Positions 26,088 through 35,243 of a DNA stretch of 64,000 nt are shown here, piece after piece (the stretch's first letter is position 1; each line of letters opens with the position of its first letter). This stretch comes from Micromonospora polyrhachis. GTDB lineage: Bacteria > Actinomycetota > Actinomycetes > Mycobacteriales > Micromonosporaceae. The notes under the pieces are model-generated. The model saw only the letters and a program-made list of their open reading frames with translations, was not told the origin of the DNA and did no database searches. The position numbers were made by a program, and so were the translations under genes. The stretch covers positions 3,484,501 to 3,548,500 of the forward strand of contig NZ_JACHJW010000001.1 in NCBI RefSeq assembly GCF_014203835.1, in the 5' to 3' direction.

Positions 26088-27264
26088 CCGGAGCCGCAGT
26101 CGGAGTCGTCGCGGCAGGCGGCAACACCGCCGCGACGACCTCGGCGAACCGCTCTCCTGACGCCGTCCAGGTGAACTGGGCGGCGTGCTTTCGTGCGGCC
26201 GTACCCATCGCCCGGCGATGGTCGGAGTCGGCAAGCAGTTCCTCCACCCGAGCGGTGAAGTCCGCCTCGTCGTGGGCGAGCAACCCGGTTTCGCCGTCGA
26301 CCACCGACTCGGTCACCCCGCCCGCGTCCCGGAACGCCACCGTCGGTGTGCCCACCGCGCCAGCCTCCACGATGGTCAGGCCCCAGCCCTCCTTGAGGGA
26401 GGGGGTCAGCGCCAGCCACGCCCAGGACAGGAGTTCCTGCTTCTCCTGATGACTGACAAAACCGGCGAAACGCACTCGGTCCGCGATGTTCAACTCGGTG
26501 GCCAACCGGCGCAGCTGCGACTCCCACCAGCCCTGTCCCGCGACCACCAGCTGCAACCCGGGAAACCGGCCGACCAGCGCGGCAACGGTGTGCAACGCGA
26601 TCTCCACCCGCTTGTGCGGCACCAGACGACCGAGGACCACCAGCGACGGTTCCGGCGAGCGCTCCGCCGACCGGACCAGCTCCGGCGTGCCGTTGTGGAC
26701 GACGGTGACCCGCTCCGGGGCGACACCGAGCTGGGCCAGCTCCTCCCGGGTGGCCGCGGAAACGGTGACGTATCGGCAGTTCCGGTAGGTCCACACCGAC
26801 AGGCGCGACTCGACCCACCAGCCGAACCGGGCACCCCGGGCACCGAGCACCACCGGCCACTGCTCCCGGTGCACATGGTGGACGAGGGCGATGACCGGCC
26901 GCCGGGCGTACCAGGGGGTGAAGAAGGGCATGCCGTTGCAGACGTCGACCAGCAGGTCGACCCGACCGCTGTGCCGGCGGGCCAGCGGACCGAGCCCCAG
27001 CCAGCCAGCGAGGTACGTCAACGCGGCGAAGAGGTAGACCGTACGGCGACCACCACGCCGGACGATCCGTACGCCGGCAGCGGTCACCTCCTCCGCCGGG
27101 GCACCCGAATGGGCGGCGCAGAGCAGGGTGGCGCGGTGGCCACGGGTGACCAACTCGCCAGCGATGCGTTCCACATAGACCTCCGAACCACCGCCTTCCG
27201 GATTGTCGGAGTCGCGCCAGTTGAGGAAGAGGACATGACGATCGGGGGTGTCGAGGGTGTCCAC
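26002..27264 (-). CDS. GT4-family glycosyltransferase
   Basis: A 420-residue GT-B glycosyltransferase. The N-terminal domain begins LFLNWRDSDNPEGGGSEVYV, containing the GGGxE acceptor loop of GT4 enzymes. The C-terminal domain has VVLGRLVPHKRVEIAL and the EX7E-type region SLKEGWGLTIVEAGAVGTPT, the nucleotide-sugar site. It probably adds a sugar from GDP- or UDP-sugar to a lipid-linked precursor at the cytoplasmic face. GGAG five bases before GTG 27264 decides the start; the frame is open to 27306. Gene order resembles Rv0225. Divergent from the AftD-like gene. Confidence 0.9.
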   Translation of the reverse strand: MDTLDTPDRHVLFLNWRDSDNPEGGGSEVYVERIAGELVTRGHRATLLCAAHSGAPAEEVTAAGVRIVRRGGRRTVYLFAALTYLAGWLGLGPLARRHSGRVDLLVDVCNGMPFFTPWYARRPVIALVHHVHREQWPVVLGARGARFGWWVESRLSVWTYRNCRYVTVSAATREELAQLGVAPERVTVVHNGTPELVRSAERSPEPSLVVLGRLVPHKRVEIALHTVAALVGRFPGLQLVVAGQGWWESQLRRLATELNIADRVRFAGFVSHQEKQELLSWAWLALTPSLKEGWGLTIVEAGAVGTPTVAFRDAGGVTESVVDGETGLLAHDEADFTARVEELLADSDHRRAMGTAARKHAAQFTWTASGERFAEVVAAVLPPAATTPTAAPATDCRRPGAVPARSWFHWRLRFRSTPPA

Positions 27265-27374
27265 GAAAGCTCCTACTGCCGAGTAGTCTTCGCGATCGCG
27301 CCACACTATGGGCTCATTGACGACCTGGCAATGGTTCGAGTGTCATCACTGCCACCCTCGGTGAAGGGAGCACG

Positions 27375-30300
27375 ATGCAGTTGACGGTCCGCCGCGAAGA
27401 AGTTGCGGAGGTCGATGACGGGTCGAGGCTGACCTGGCGGTTGCGTACCGTCGCGCTCTGCGCCGTGCTCACCGGGCTGGCGTTCCTGCAGGCCCCGGGG
27501 CTCACCGTGGCAGACTCGAAGACCGACCTGGTGGTCGATCCACTGGGCTGGCTCGTCCGGGCGGCGCAGGTCTGGTACCCCGAGGGCACCTTCGGCCAGA
27601 TGCAGAATCAGGCCTACGGATATCTCTGGCCGATCGGCCCGTTCTTCGTCGTCGGAGACTGGCTGGGGATGCCGCCGTGGGTGGTCCAGCGGCTCTGGTG
27701 GGCCCTGCTGATGTGCGTCGCCGCCACCGGCGTGATCGCCCTCGCCGGTCGGCTTCGCATCGGCACCCCGACCACCCGCCTGATCGCCGGGGCCGCCTTC
27801 GCGCTCTCGCCCCGGATCCTCACCGAGTTGGGCCCGATCTCCATCGAAGCCTGGCCCACCGCCGTGGCACCGTGGGTGCTCGTACCGTTGGCCGGGTTGC
27901 GGGCCGGTCAGCCACGACGTACGGCGATCGCCCGATCCGCCCTCGCCGTCGCCTGCGCGGGCGGTGCCAACGCCACCGCCGTGCTGGCCGTGGTCCCGTT
28001 GGCACTCCTGCTGCTCGCCAGCACCCAGCCGGCCGGACGCCGCTGGTCCACCCTCGGTGCCTGGTGCCTGGCCGTCGGGGCCGCGACCGCGTGGTGGCTG
28101 GTGCCGCTGCTGCTCCTGGGCCGGTACAGCCCGCCGTTCCTGGACTACATCGAGACCGCCGACGTGACCACCCGGGTCACCGACCTGACCACGGTGTTAC
28201 GCGGTGCCTCGCACTGGCTCGGCTACTACAGCGACGTGACCGGCCCGGCCTGGCCGGCCGGCTGGCGGATCGCCACCGAGCAACTGCCCGTCGTCGCCAC
28301 CCTGGTCGTCGTCGCCTTCGGTATCGCCGGGCTGGCCCGGCGCGGCATGCCACACCGCCGCTGGCTGGTCACCGGCCTGCTGGTCGGCCTGGCCCTGGTC
28401 GGCCTCGGCCACGTCGGCACGGTCGACGGGCTCGCCGCCGACCTGCAACGGCAGTTCCTCGACGGGGCCGGTGCGCCACTACGCAACGTGCACAAGTTCG
28501 ACGTGGTGCTGCGCCTGCCGCTGATCCTGGGCCTGGCCCACCTGCTCGGCACCTTCGACCGCTCCGCCGCCACCGCCGGCCTCCCCGGAGGGAGTGGTGC
28601 CGCGTCCCCGACCGCCGGGCCCGGCTGGCACCCGGCCCGCAAACGGGCCGCTGCGATTACCGCCGCCGCGCTCGCCGCGATCATCGGAGTGGCGAGCCCC
28701 GCCCTGACCGGCGGGCTGGCCCAGAAGGAGGGGTACACCGAGGTCCCCGGCTACTGGCGGGACGCGGCCGGATGGCTCGACGAACGGCTGGAGCGGGACA
28801 ACGTACTGGTGGTGCCCGCCGCCAGAGCCCCCCGCTACCTCTGGGGCACCCCCACCGACGAGATCGCCCAGTCGCTGCTCCACTCCGGTTGGGGCGTCCG
28901 CAACTCCATCCCGCTCACCCCACCGATGACCATCCGGCTGCTCGACACGGTCGAGTCGGCGCTGGCCAGCGGGGCCGGATCGGCCGGGCTGGCCGACCTG
29001 CTGGCCCGCTCCGGGGTCAGGTACCTGCTGGTGCGTTCGGACCTCAACTACGGCGCGTCCGGTGCGGCCCGCCCGATCACCGTGCACCAGGCGCTCGACC
29101 GGTCCCCGGGAATCCGGTCGGTGCGAAGCTTCGGGCCGATCGTCGGCAACAACAAGTTGTTCGGCGGCTTCGTCGACGAGGGCCTGGACGTCCCGGTCCG
29201 GGCGCTGGAGGTCTTCGAGGTCGACCGCGCGGTTGACCGGATCGTCGCCTACGACGCCAGCAGCGTCACCACCGTCGTCGGCGGACCCGAGTCGCTGCTG
29301 CACCTTGCGGCGGCCGGCCAGCTCACCCCGGCACCGACGGTGCTGGCCGGGGACCACCCGACCGGGCTGCCCCTGGGCGAGGTCACGATCACCGACGGAA
29401 TGCGTCGCCGGGAGGTGACCTTCGGGCTGCCGTACGACGCGGTGTCGGGCACCCTGACCAAGGACGAGCCGGCCCGGCTCGGCATGGCCAGCCGGGACTT
29501 CCTGCCAAGCTGGGGGGACGGCAAGACGACGGTGGTGCACTACGAGGGCATCCGGGGTGTGACCGCGGCCAGCTCGTGGGCGCAGGCCAACCCGTTGGCC
29601 GGGGCGCGACCGGCGTACCAGCCGTACGCCGCACTCGACGGCGACCCGGGCACCTTTTGGCGCTCCGCACCCGGCAGTATCGCCCAACAGCAGTGGCTGG
29701 AGGTCGAGCTGGCCCGACCGCAGGTGGTCGCACAGGTACGGCTCCGCTTCGACCTCGGTGCCGACCTGGTGCCCACCCGGATCAGCGTCGTCACCGGCGC
29801 GGAGACGGTACGCGCCGATGTGGTGGACGGGGTCGCCGAGGTACGTCTCGCCGGGGTCCACGCGACCGGTCGGGTACGGGTCGACATCGACCAGGTGGCC
29901 GTCCAGCGGGTCGAGTACGGCCAGGTCGGCATCGCCGAACTGGAGATCCCCGAGGTGACCGCCGAACGGACCATGGTGGTGCCCGAGCCGCCCGCCACGC
30001 ACCAACCGGCGTCGATGGTCTTCGCCGCGGCTCCGAGCGTCCCGTCCTGCTTCTTCCTCGCCGACCAGCCGCGCTGTGCCGACGGGGTGGCCCGCGCCTC
30101 GGAGGACGGCGACCGCGTCGACCGTACGGTGCACCTGCCGACCGGTGGGGCGTACCGGCCCGAGCTGTGGGTGCGGGCGAAACCCGGGCCAGCCCTCGAC
30201 GCGCTCCTCGACCGGGAGATCGCCCGGGCCCGAGCCGGCGCCCGGGTGGCCGAGGCGGGTTCCGGAGCCGGGGCGAGGGCCGGGGGTGGGGCCGACGGCG

Positions 30301-31967
30301 ACGAGTTCCCCACGGTCGTCGCCTCCTCCACCCGGCTGCCCGAGCCGGCGACCCGAGCCGGCGCGGTGCTCGACGGCGATCCGGCCACCGCCTGGTCGCC
30401 TGCGGTCGGCGACCCCGGACCCTGGCTACGGATGACCTGGCCGTCGGCCCGGACCATCACCGGCCTACGAGTGACCGCCCATCCGGAGGTCGCCGCGTCC
30501 CGGCCCAGCCGGGTGCAGGTGATCGGTGACCGGGACACCCGCAGCGGCACGATCGGCCCCGACGGGACGGTCACCTTCGACCAGCCGATGGAGTCCCGGG
30601 CGATCACCGTCCTGTTCCGGGCGGACGCGGTTGCCAACTCGTACGACCCGTACACCAACCGGACCGAGTCGCTGCCGATCGCCGTCGGCGAACTCTCCGT
30701 ACTGCCCGGTCCGGCCAATCCGCTGCCCGAGCTGTGGCAGCAGGTGACCCTGCCGTGCGGGTCCGGCCCGGAGCTGACGGTGGGCGGGGTGCCGGTCCAG
30801 ACTGCGATTACCACCACGGTGCGGGAGCTGTTGGAGACCCGGGAGATGCGGGCCCGGATCTGCGTGTGGGGCAACGGGACCGTCCCGGTCGAGGCCGGGC
30901 AGAACCGGATCGTGGCGAGCGCGAGCGAGCTGACCACCCCGGTCCGGTTGGCGCTCACCGCGAATGAGGCCCCGGCGCTGGCCACAAGTGCGGATTCGGC
31001 GCGGCCGACGCCCCGTCCGGTACGCGTCGACGACTGGTCGGCCACCAACCGGCTGGTGCGGTTGGATTCGCTTCCCGTGCACCGGGTGCTGGCGATGCGG
31101 GAGAACACCAACCCGGGCTGGCGGGCGACGGTTGGCGGCCGGACGCTCACCCCGATCGTGGTGGACGGTTGGCAGCAGGGCTGGTTGGTCCCGGCCGGGG
31201 TGGGCGGTGAGGTGCGGATCTCGATGGAGCCGGCGACGCCGTACCAGGTTGGGCTGGCGGCGGGGGCGGGCTTGCTGCTCGGTGTGGTGTTCCTGTCCGT
31301 GCTGCCGGCTCGCCGGCGTACCGACGACGATCCGGCCGAGGCCGCCGAAGCGGACCTGACCGACGATCCGGCCACCGCCACCGTCGATGTCGCCGCAAAC
31401 GCCGACGTCACCGCCACCGCAAACGCCGACGTCACCGCCACCGTCGATGTCGCCGCAAACGCCGACGCCACCGCAAACGCCGACGCCACCGCCACCGCAA
31501 ACGCCGGCGTCACCGCCGACGCGGATGTGGGTGTTGACGCGGATGTGGATGTTGACGACGAGCCAACCGGCGGGCGGGACTGGCTCCTCCCCGCGATCGT
31601 CGGTGGGATCGCGTTGCTGCTGGTCGGTGGCCCGGTGGCTGGGGCGCTGGCCGGGGCCGGAATCGCTGTGCTCGCCCTCCGGTCGAAGCTGGTCGCCCGG
31701 AACCCGACCACCGAGCAACGTCGGCTGCGTCGGCTCTGGCGGCAGGCGGCGTGGCTGCTGCCAGTCGCGTGTTTCGCGCTGGCCGGTTGGCAGTCGACCG
31801 TCAGCCTCGACCCGCACCGGGCGGCGGCGCCTCAGTTGGCGGCGCTGGCAGCGGTAGCCGCGCTCTGGCTCTCGGTCGTGGGGTCGGACTTCCGGCGCGG
31901 GCGCCGGGCGAGGACCAGTCGGGGCCGCCAGGCGGAGAGCCGCAACGCCGGACGCTCCACCGCGTAG
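27375..31967 (+). CDS. AftD-like alpha-(1->3)-arabinofuranosyltransferase (DUF3367)
   Basis: A 1530-residue membrane enzyme. The first third is a GT-C core: helix 1, then the long loop with the acidic pair in VADSKTDLVVDPLGWL, and about ten further helices. A large periplasmic part follows with two F5/8-type (discoidin) carbohydrate-binding regions (AALDGDPGTFWRS and AVLDGDPATAWSP, each with the family's DGD...W pattern). Helices close to the C-terminus flank a low-complexity tail. AftD uses decaprenyl-phospho-arabinose to extend arabinan outside the membrane. GAAGGGAG before ATG 27375 supports the start. Its 3' end overlaps the acyltransferase gene by 136 bp. Confidence 0.88.
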   Translation: MQLTVRREEVAEVDDGSRLTWRLRTVALCAVLTGLAFLQAPGLTVADSKTDLVVDPLGWLVRAAQVWYPEGTFGQMQNQAYGYLWPIGPFFVVGDWLGMPPWVVQRLWWALLMCVAATGVIALAGRLRIGTPTTRLIAGAAFALSPRILTELGPISIEAWPTAVAPWVLVPLAGLRAGQPRRTAIARSALAVACAGGANATAVLAVVPLALLLLASTQPAGRRWSTLGAWCLAVGAATAWWLVPLLLLGRYSPPFLDYIETADVTTRVTDLTTVLRGASHWLGYYSDVTGPAWPAGWRIATEQLPVVATLVVVAFGIAGLARRGMPHRRWLVTGLLVGLALVGLGHVGTVDGLAADLQRQFLDGAGAPLRNVHKFDVVLRLPLILGLAHLLGTFDRSAATAGLPGGSGAASPTAGPGWHPARKRAAAITAAALAAIIGVASPALTGGLAQKEGYTEVPGYWRDAAGWLDERLERDNVLVVPAARAPRYLWGTPTDEIAQSLLHSGWGVRNSIPLTPPMTIRLLDTVESALASGAGSAGLADLLARSGVRYLLVRSDLNYGASGAARPITVHQALDRSPGIRSVRSFGPIVGNNKLFGGFVDEGLDVPVRALEVFEVDRAVDRIVAYDASSVTTVVGGPESLLHLAAAGQLTPAPTVLAGDHPTGLPLGEVTITDGMRRREVTFGLPYDAVSGTLTKDEPARLGMASRDFLPSWGDGKTTVVHYEGIRGVTAASSWAQANPLAGARPAYQPYAALDGDPGTFWRSAPGSIAQQQWLEVELARPQVVAQVRLRFDLGADLVPTRISVVTGAETVRADVVDGVAEVRLAGVHATGRVRVDIDQVAVQRVEYGQVGIAELEIPEVTAERTMVVPEPPATHQPASMVFAAAPSVPSCFFLADQPRCADGVARASEDGDRVDRTVHLPTGGAYRPELWVRAKPGPALDALLDREIARARAGARVAEAGSGAGARAGGGADGDEFPTVVASSTRLPEPATRAGAVLDGDPATAWSPAVGDPGPWLRMTWPSARTITGLRVTAHPEVAASRPSRVQVIGDRDTRSGTIGPDGTVTFDQPMESRAITVLFRADAVANSYDPYTNRTESLPIAVGELSVLPGPANPLPELWQQVTLPCGSGPELTVGGVPVQTAITTTVRELLETREMRARICVWGNGTVPVEAGQNRIVASASELTTPVRLALTANEAPALATSADSARPTPRPVRVDDWSATNRLVRLDSLPVHRVLAMRENTNPGWRATVGGRTLTPIVVDGWQQGWLVPAGVGGEVRISMEPATPYQVGLAAGAGLLLGVVFLSVLPARRRTDDDPAEAAEADLTDDPATATVDVAANADVTATANADVTATVDVAANADATANADATATANAGVTADADVGVDADVDVDDEPTGGRDWLLPAIVGGIALLLVGGPVAGALAGAGIAVLALRSKLVARNPTTEQRRLRRLWRQAAWLLPVACFALAGWQSTVSLDPHRAAAPQLAALAAVAALWLSVVGSDFRRGRRARTSRGRQAESRNAGRSTA
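31375..31517. repeat. Low-complexity tandem repeats coding an acidic Ala/Asp/Thr tract
   Basis: Interlocking units of about 18-24 bp (gccgcaaacgccgacgtcac, gccaccgcaaacgcc) encode an ANADVTAT/ANADATAT-like tract in the AftD-like protein, between two membrane segments. The tract is absent from my recollection of mycobacterial AftD. Replication slippage is the likely origin. Confidence 0.85.
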
Positions 31968-33052
31968 TAGCTGATCGTGGCGAGCAGCAGGCCACCACCG
32001 AGGGTCAGGGCGAACGTGCCGAGCAGGTCGCCGCTGAACATCGGACGACCGGTGGACCGGTAGGTCGCCTGCAACACGAAGGGGTGCCAGAGGAAGAGAC
32101 CGTAGGAGACGGTGCCGAGCCACCGGGCGGTGGCGGTGCCGAGCAACGCCTTCGTCCGGGTCTGTGGCCCGAACGCGATCGGCAGCACGAACAGCACGGC
32201 GACGGCCAGGTAGAGCACCAGTCGGGTGGCCACCTGCGCGGTGCTCGGAGTGGTCAGGTCGTGCCGCCCGGCGACCGGGGTGGTCGCGATGGCGAGGATG
32301 CCGAGAGCGATCGCCCAGCAGGCCAGCGGGCTGCGTCCCAGCGCGTTGAGGAACCGCCAGGCCCGTGGCGCGGTGCCGGTGGCCAGGGCCACGTGTACGG
32401 CGGCGAGTGCGATGCCGGCCCCGAACCAGGTGGCGTACGACGGCAGCCACATCCCGTACGGCCAGCCGCTGAGCAGGCCGGTGGCCATGGCGACCAGCCA
32501 GCCGACGGTCACCGGGATGGTTGCCGCGGCCACGGCGACGGCCCGCCACGGTCGCCACCGACGACCGGTCGCCGCCACCGCGATCACGGGCAGGATCAGG
32601 TAGAACGCGACCTCCGTGGCCAGGCTCCAGGTCTGCCCGACGCTCTGCCGCAGGGCGCTGCCGTCGTAGATCTGTGTCAACGTCAGGTAGCGCAGCCAGT
32701 CCGAAGGGGTCAGCGCTGGGCTACCGGGCAGCAGGAGCAGGCAGACGACGACCGTGAGCCAGTACGCCGGCAGGATGCGCAGCGCCCGCCGCCACAGGTA
32801 CCGGCGGCTGCTTGGGGCGGCTGTTCCGGTGGCCGAGGCGTACGCCCAGGGCCGGAACAGCAGGAACCCGGAGAGTACGAAGAACAGCGCCACACCGACG
32901 TCGAGCACGCCGAGCCAACCACCCCAGGGCGCGGTCAGGGTGACCCCGGTGTAGAAGCCGACATGTTGGGCGAGGACCGCGATCGCGCCGATCACCCGTA
33001 CGGCATCCAGCGCCGGTAGGCGGGTCAGCACATGGGGAGCACCTGTGGACAT
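31832..33052 (-). CDS. Acyltransferase 3 (OafA-type) membrane protein
   Basis: A 406-residue protein with about ten membrane helices. It begins with the family motif LPALDAVRVIGAIAVLAQHV, whose His is needed for acyl transfer, and carries VGVALFFVLSGFLLFRPWA and RRALRILPAYWLTV, both typical of Acyl_transf_3 (here R-x10-H style spacing). Such enzymes O-acetylate or acylate extracytoplasmic glycans. Gene order resembles Rv0228. It starts at ATG 33052, diverging from DUF3068, and overlaps the AftD-like gene end by 136 bp. Confidence 0.9.
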   Translation of the reverse strand: MSTGAPHVLTRLPALDAVRVIGAIAVLAQHVGFYTGVTLTAPWGGWLGVLDVGVALFFVLSGFLLFRPWAYASATGTAAPSSRRYLWRRALRILPAYWLTVVVCLLLLPGSPALTPSDWLRYLTLTQIYDGSALRQSVGQTWSLATEVAFYLILPVIAVAATGRRWRPWRAVAVAAATIPVTVGWLVAMATGLLSGWPYGMWLPSYATWFGAGIALAAVHVALATGTAPRAWRFLNALGRSPLACWAIALGILAIATTPVAGRHDLTTPSTAQVATRLVLYLAVAVLFVLPIAFGPQTRTKALLGTATARWLGTVSYGLFLWHPFVLQATYRSTGRPMFSGDLLGTFALTLGGGLLLATISYYAVERPALRLSAWRPRLVLARRPRRKSDPTTESQSAATAASAAN

Positions 33053-33188
33053 CAGCCTTCCAGGGGGTCGCGCTCGAAGTGACTGGGGAGTAACCTGCCG
33101 CCATGTTAAGGGCGTGTCATCGATACGTCAGCTACACGTTCGGCCCGAGGTCGAGCGGCGCCACTCGCCGTAACATTTGGGAGGATCA

Positions 33189-34280
33189 GTGAAACGACTT
33201 GTCGGCGCCGCCCTGTTCGGGGTGGGCGTCCTGTTGGCCATTTTCGCTATTGGCTTGCCAGCGTACGTCGCGCCAGCGGTGACCCAGCTCCCGTACGACC
33301 TGGAGAAGTCGACCTCGGTGGCCGAGGCGTCCGGCGCCCAGTTCCTACAGATCAAGTCGGGTCAGGCCACTGTGGAGTCGGGGGCCCTGCGGACCACCGT
33401 CGAAGTCCTGCCCCGCGCCCGGCAGACCAAGGACAAGATGACGGGCAAGCTGGAAGGCAACGCCGTCGTCTGGGAGGTCTACCAGGCGGTACGGCGCGTC
33501 GACAACGAAGAGCTGATCAACGCCTACAGCACCGAACTCGCCCTGGACCGACGTAGCGGTGCCGCTGCGGCCTGGGACGGCGCGTGGCTCAAGGACGGCA
33601 CGGACCTGGCTCCCGACTACTCCGGCCAGGTCTACAAGTTCCCCTTCGGCACCGAGAAGAAGTCCTACCTGGCCTACGACCGAGACCTGCGGCGGTCCCT
33701 GCCGGCGGAGTTCAAGGAGGAGACCACCATCAACGGCGTACGGGCCTACCGGTTCGAGCAGGTCGTGCCCGAGCAGCAGGTGCACGTGGCCGAGGAGAGC
33801 GTCAAGCTGTTGCTGAGCAAGTTCGCCCCGGGGGCGACCAGCGGCCAGGTCTTCTACCGCACCACCCGTACCTTCTGGATCGAGCCGGTCACCGGCCTCT
33901 ACCTGGACTTCCGGGACCAGCCGCACAAGGAGCTGCGGCCGAACGTCGGCTCGCCGACGGTGCTGCTGGACGCGGACTTCCGCTACACCAAGGAGACCGT
34001 GACCTCAAGCTCCAACCGGGCCGCCGAGAACGCCCAGAAGATCTCGCTGGTCACCTTCTGGCTGCCGGTCATCCTCGGCGTGCTCGGCCTGATCGCCATC
34101 GTCGTCGGACTGCTGCTGGTGCTGCGTGGCCCTCGGGACGGGGCGGCCCGGCATCGCCAGCCCGAGCCGGACCAGACGCCGGTCGGGGCGCGGGCCGGGG
34201 CGGCTGGCGCAGCCGACCGGGACACCGCAGTACTGCCGTCGGTCGGCTCCGAGGCGGACGGCCGTCCTCCGTCCCGCTGA
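33189..34280 (+). CDS. DUF3068 membrane-anchored protein (Rv0227c-like)
   Basis: A 363-residue protein with one N-terminal helix (ALFGVGVLLAIFAIGLPAYV) and one C-terminal helix (FWLPVILGVLGLIAIVVGLL), bracketing a 260-residue extracytoplasmic domain with the DUF3068 pattern (VWEVYQAVRRVDNEELINAY and YKFPFGTEKKSYLAYD). A basic-acidic cytoplasmic tail ends it. Some databases call the family PorA-like. GGGAGG just before GTG 33189 fixes the start. It is found with GT4, AftD and acyltransferase genes in mycobacteria, suggesting a role in envelope glycan or glycolipid assembly, still undefined. Confidence 0.85.
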   Translation: MKRLVGAALFGVGVLLAIFAIGLPAYVAPAVTQLPYDLEKSTSVAEASGAQFLQIKSGQATVESGALRTTVEVLPRARQTKDKMTGKLEGNAVVWEVYQAVRRVDNEELINAYSTELALDRRSGAAAAWDGAWLKDGTDLAPDYSGQVYKFPFGTEKKSYLAYDRDLRRSLPAEFKEETTINGVRAYRFEQVVPEQQVHVAEESVKLLLSKFAPGATSGQVFYRTTRTFWIEPVTGLYLDFRDQPHKELRPNVGSPTVLLDADFRYTKETVTSSSNRAAENAQKISLVTFWLPVILGVLGLIAIVVGLLLVLRGPRDGAARHRQPEPDQTPVGARAGAAGAADRDTAVLPSVGSEADGRPPSR

Positions 34281-34300
34281 CCTGACCCCGGCCCTGACCG

Positions 34301-34338
34301 TACGGCGGGGGCCGACCGCACCGTCGGTCCCCGCCGTA
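34301..34338. terminator. Hairpin between convergent genes
   Basis: The 16-bp arms tacggcgggggccgac and gtcggtccccgccgta pair with one G-T wobble around the loop cgcacc. It lies between the ends of the DUF3068 gene and the opposing methyltransferase gene and lacks a U tract, as is common for actinomycete terminators. Confidence 0.8.
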
Positions 34339-34363
34339 TCCATCGGTCATTGCTGTGGTGCCG

Positions 34364-35116
34364 TCAGCGTTTGACGGCCAGTACGACGAGGATCGAGGCC
34401 AGTGATGGCCGGCGGCACGCCAGCGAATCCAGCCAGGTCATCGCTCGGGGGACCTCGTGGAATCGGGCACCCCGGAACCGGACCGGCTCGAAGCCCTCCC
34501 GGCGGAGCAGGTCGACCAGTGCGGTGCGGTGGAAGAGCCGCAGGTGCCCGACGGGCAGGGTCTGCTCCTTGAACCGGCACAGCGGGCCGGCGCCGACCTG
34601 GGTGGAGCGGCTCGAGGTCTCATAGAAGATCGGCTGGATGCCGAATGGAAAGAGCATCCGGTTGTACCAGGCGTGCAGGTTCGGTGTGGTGATCACGAGG
34701 TGGCCGCCCGGCCGGAGCACCCGGGCACACTCCTCCACCAGTAGGTCGGGGTCGTAGAGGTGCTCGATCACCTCTGCCGCGTGCACGATGTCCACCGTGG
34801 CGTCCGGCAGCGGGATCCCCTCGCCCAGGTCACACTGGTGAAACTCGTACGGCAGCCGTGTCGCCCGGGCCAGTTGGTGTTCCGAGTAGTCGACCCCGAT
34901 CCAGCGGACCGGGCGGTCGCCCACCTGCCCGGCGAGGTGGTCGAGGTAACCGCCGTCGCCACAGCCCACATCCAGAACGCTCACCGGAGCATCGGCTTGC
35001 TCGGCTTGCTCTGCGAGCGAGGCCAGGACGATGTCGCGCGCGACGACCTGACGGTGATACAGGCCCGGCGTCTGGGTGTCCCAGCCCTGTGCGCCGTAGT
35101 AATCGATGATCGGCAC
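34364..35116 (-). CDS. Class I SAM-dependent methyltransferase
   Basis: A 250-residue enzyme. Motif I is VSVLDVGCGDGGYLDHLA, motif post-I is WIGVDYSEHQLA, then VDIVHAAEVIEHLYDPDLL and LRPGGHLVITTPNLHAWYN, the Methyltransf_11/UbiG-like pattern. The C-terminus has two basic hydrophobic helices. The target may be a lipid or sugar of the envelope block to its left, but no substrate can be read from sequence. Start ATG 35116. Confidence 0.88.
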   Translation of the reverse strand: MPIIDYYGAQGWDTQTPGLYHRQVVARDIVLASLAEQAEQADAPVSVLDVGCGDGGYLDHLAGQVGDRPVRWIGVDYSEHQLARATRLPYEFHQCDLGEGIPLPDATVDIVHAAEVIEHLYDPDLLVEECARVLRPGGHLVITTPNLHAWYNRMLFPFGIQPIFYETSSRSTQVGAGPLCRFKEQTLPVGHLRLFHRTALVDLLRREGFEPVRFRGARFHEVPRAMTWLDSLACRRPSLASILVVLAVKR

Positions 35117-35153
35117 GATGGTGAGCTTAGTTCGCGCTGGCTGGCCGCGTGAC

Positions 35154-35201
35154 CCCGCTCATCGGCTCCGGACGATGAATCGTTCGGAGCCGATGAGCGG
35201 G
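35154..35201. terminator. Strong intrinsic hairpin downstream of the DUF885 gene
   Basis: Perfect 17-bp arms (cccgctcatcggctccg, 35154-35170, and its complement, 35185-35201) enclose a loop that itself pairs (acgat/atcgt). It should end leftward transcription of the DUF885 gene before the methyltransferase gene. Confidence 0.85.
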
Positions 35202-35243
35202 ATGGTCTACCCGGTGTTGGTCAGAGCAGACCAGGGACGGCGG

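Noticed and set aside
29540-31711. A 723-codon antisense open frame across the AftD-like gene, and similar long frames on other high-GC genes
   Set aside because: High GC gives long spurious frames on the opposite strand; the translation is low-complexity (Ser/Ala/Arg/Pro) and the sense gene is a clear family member.
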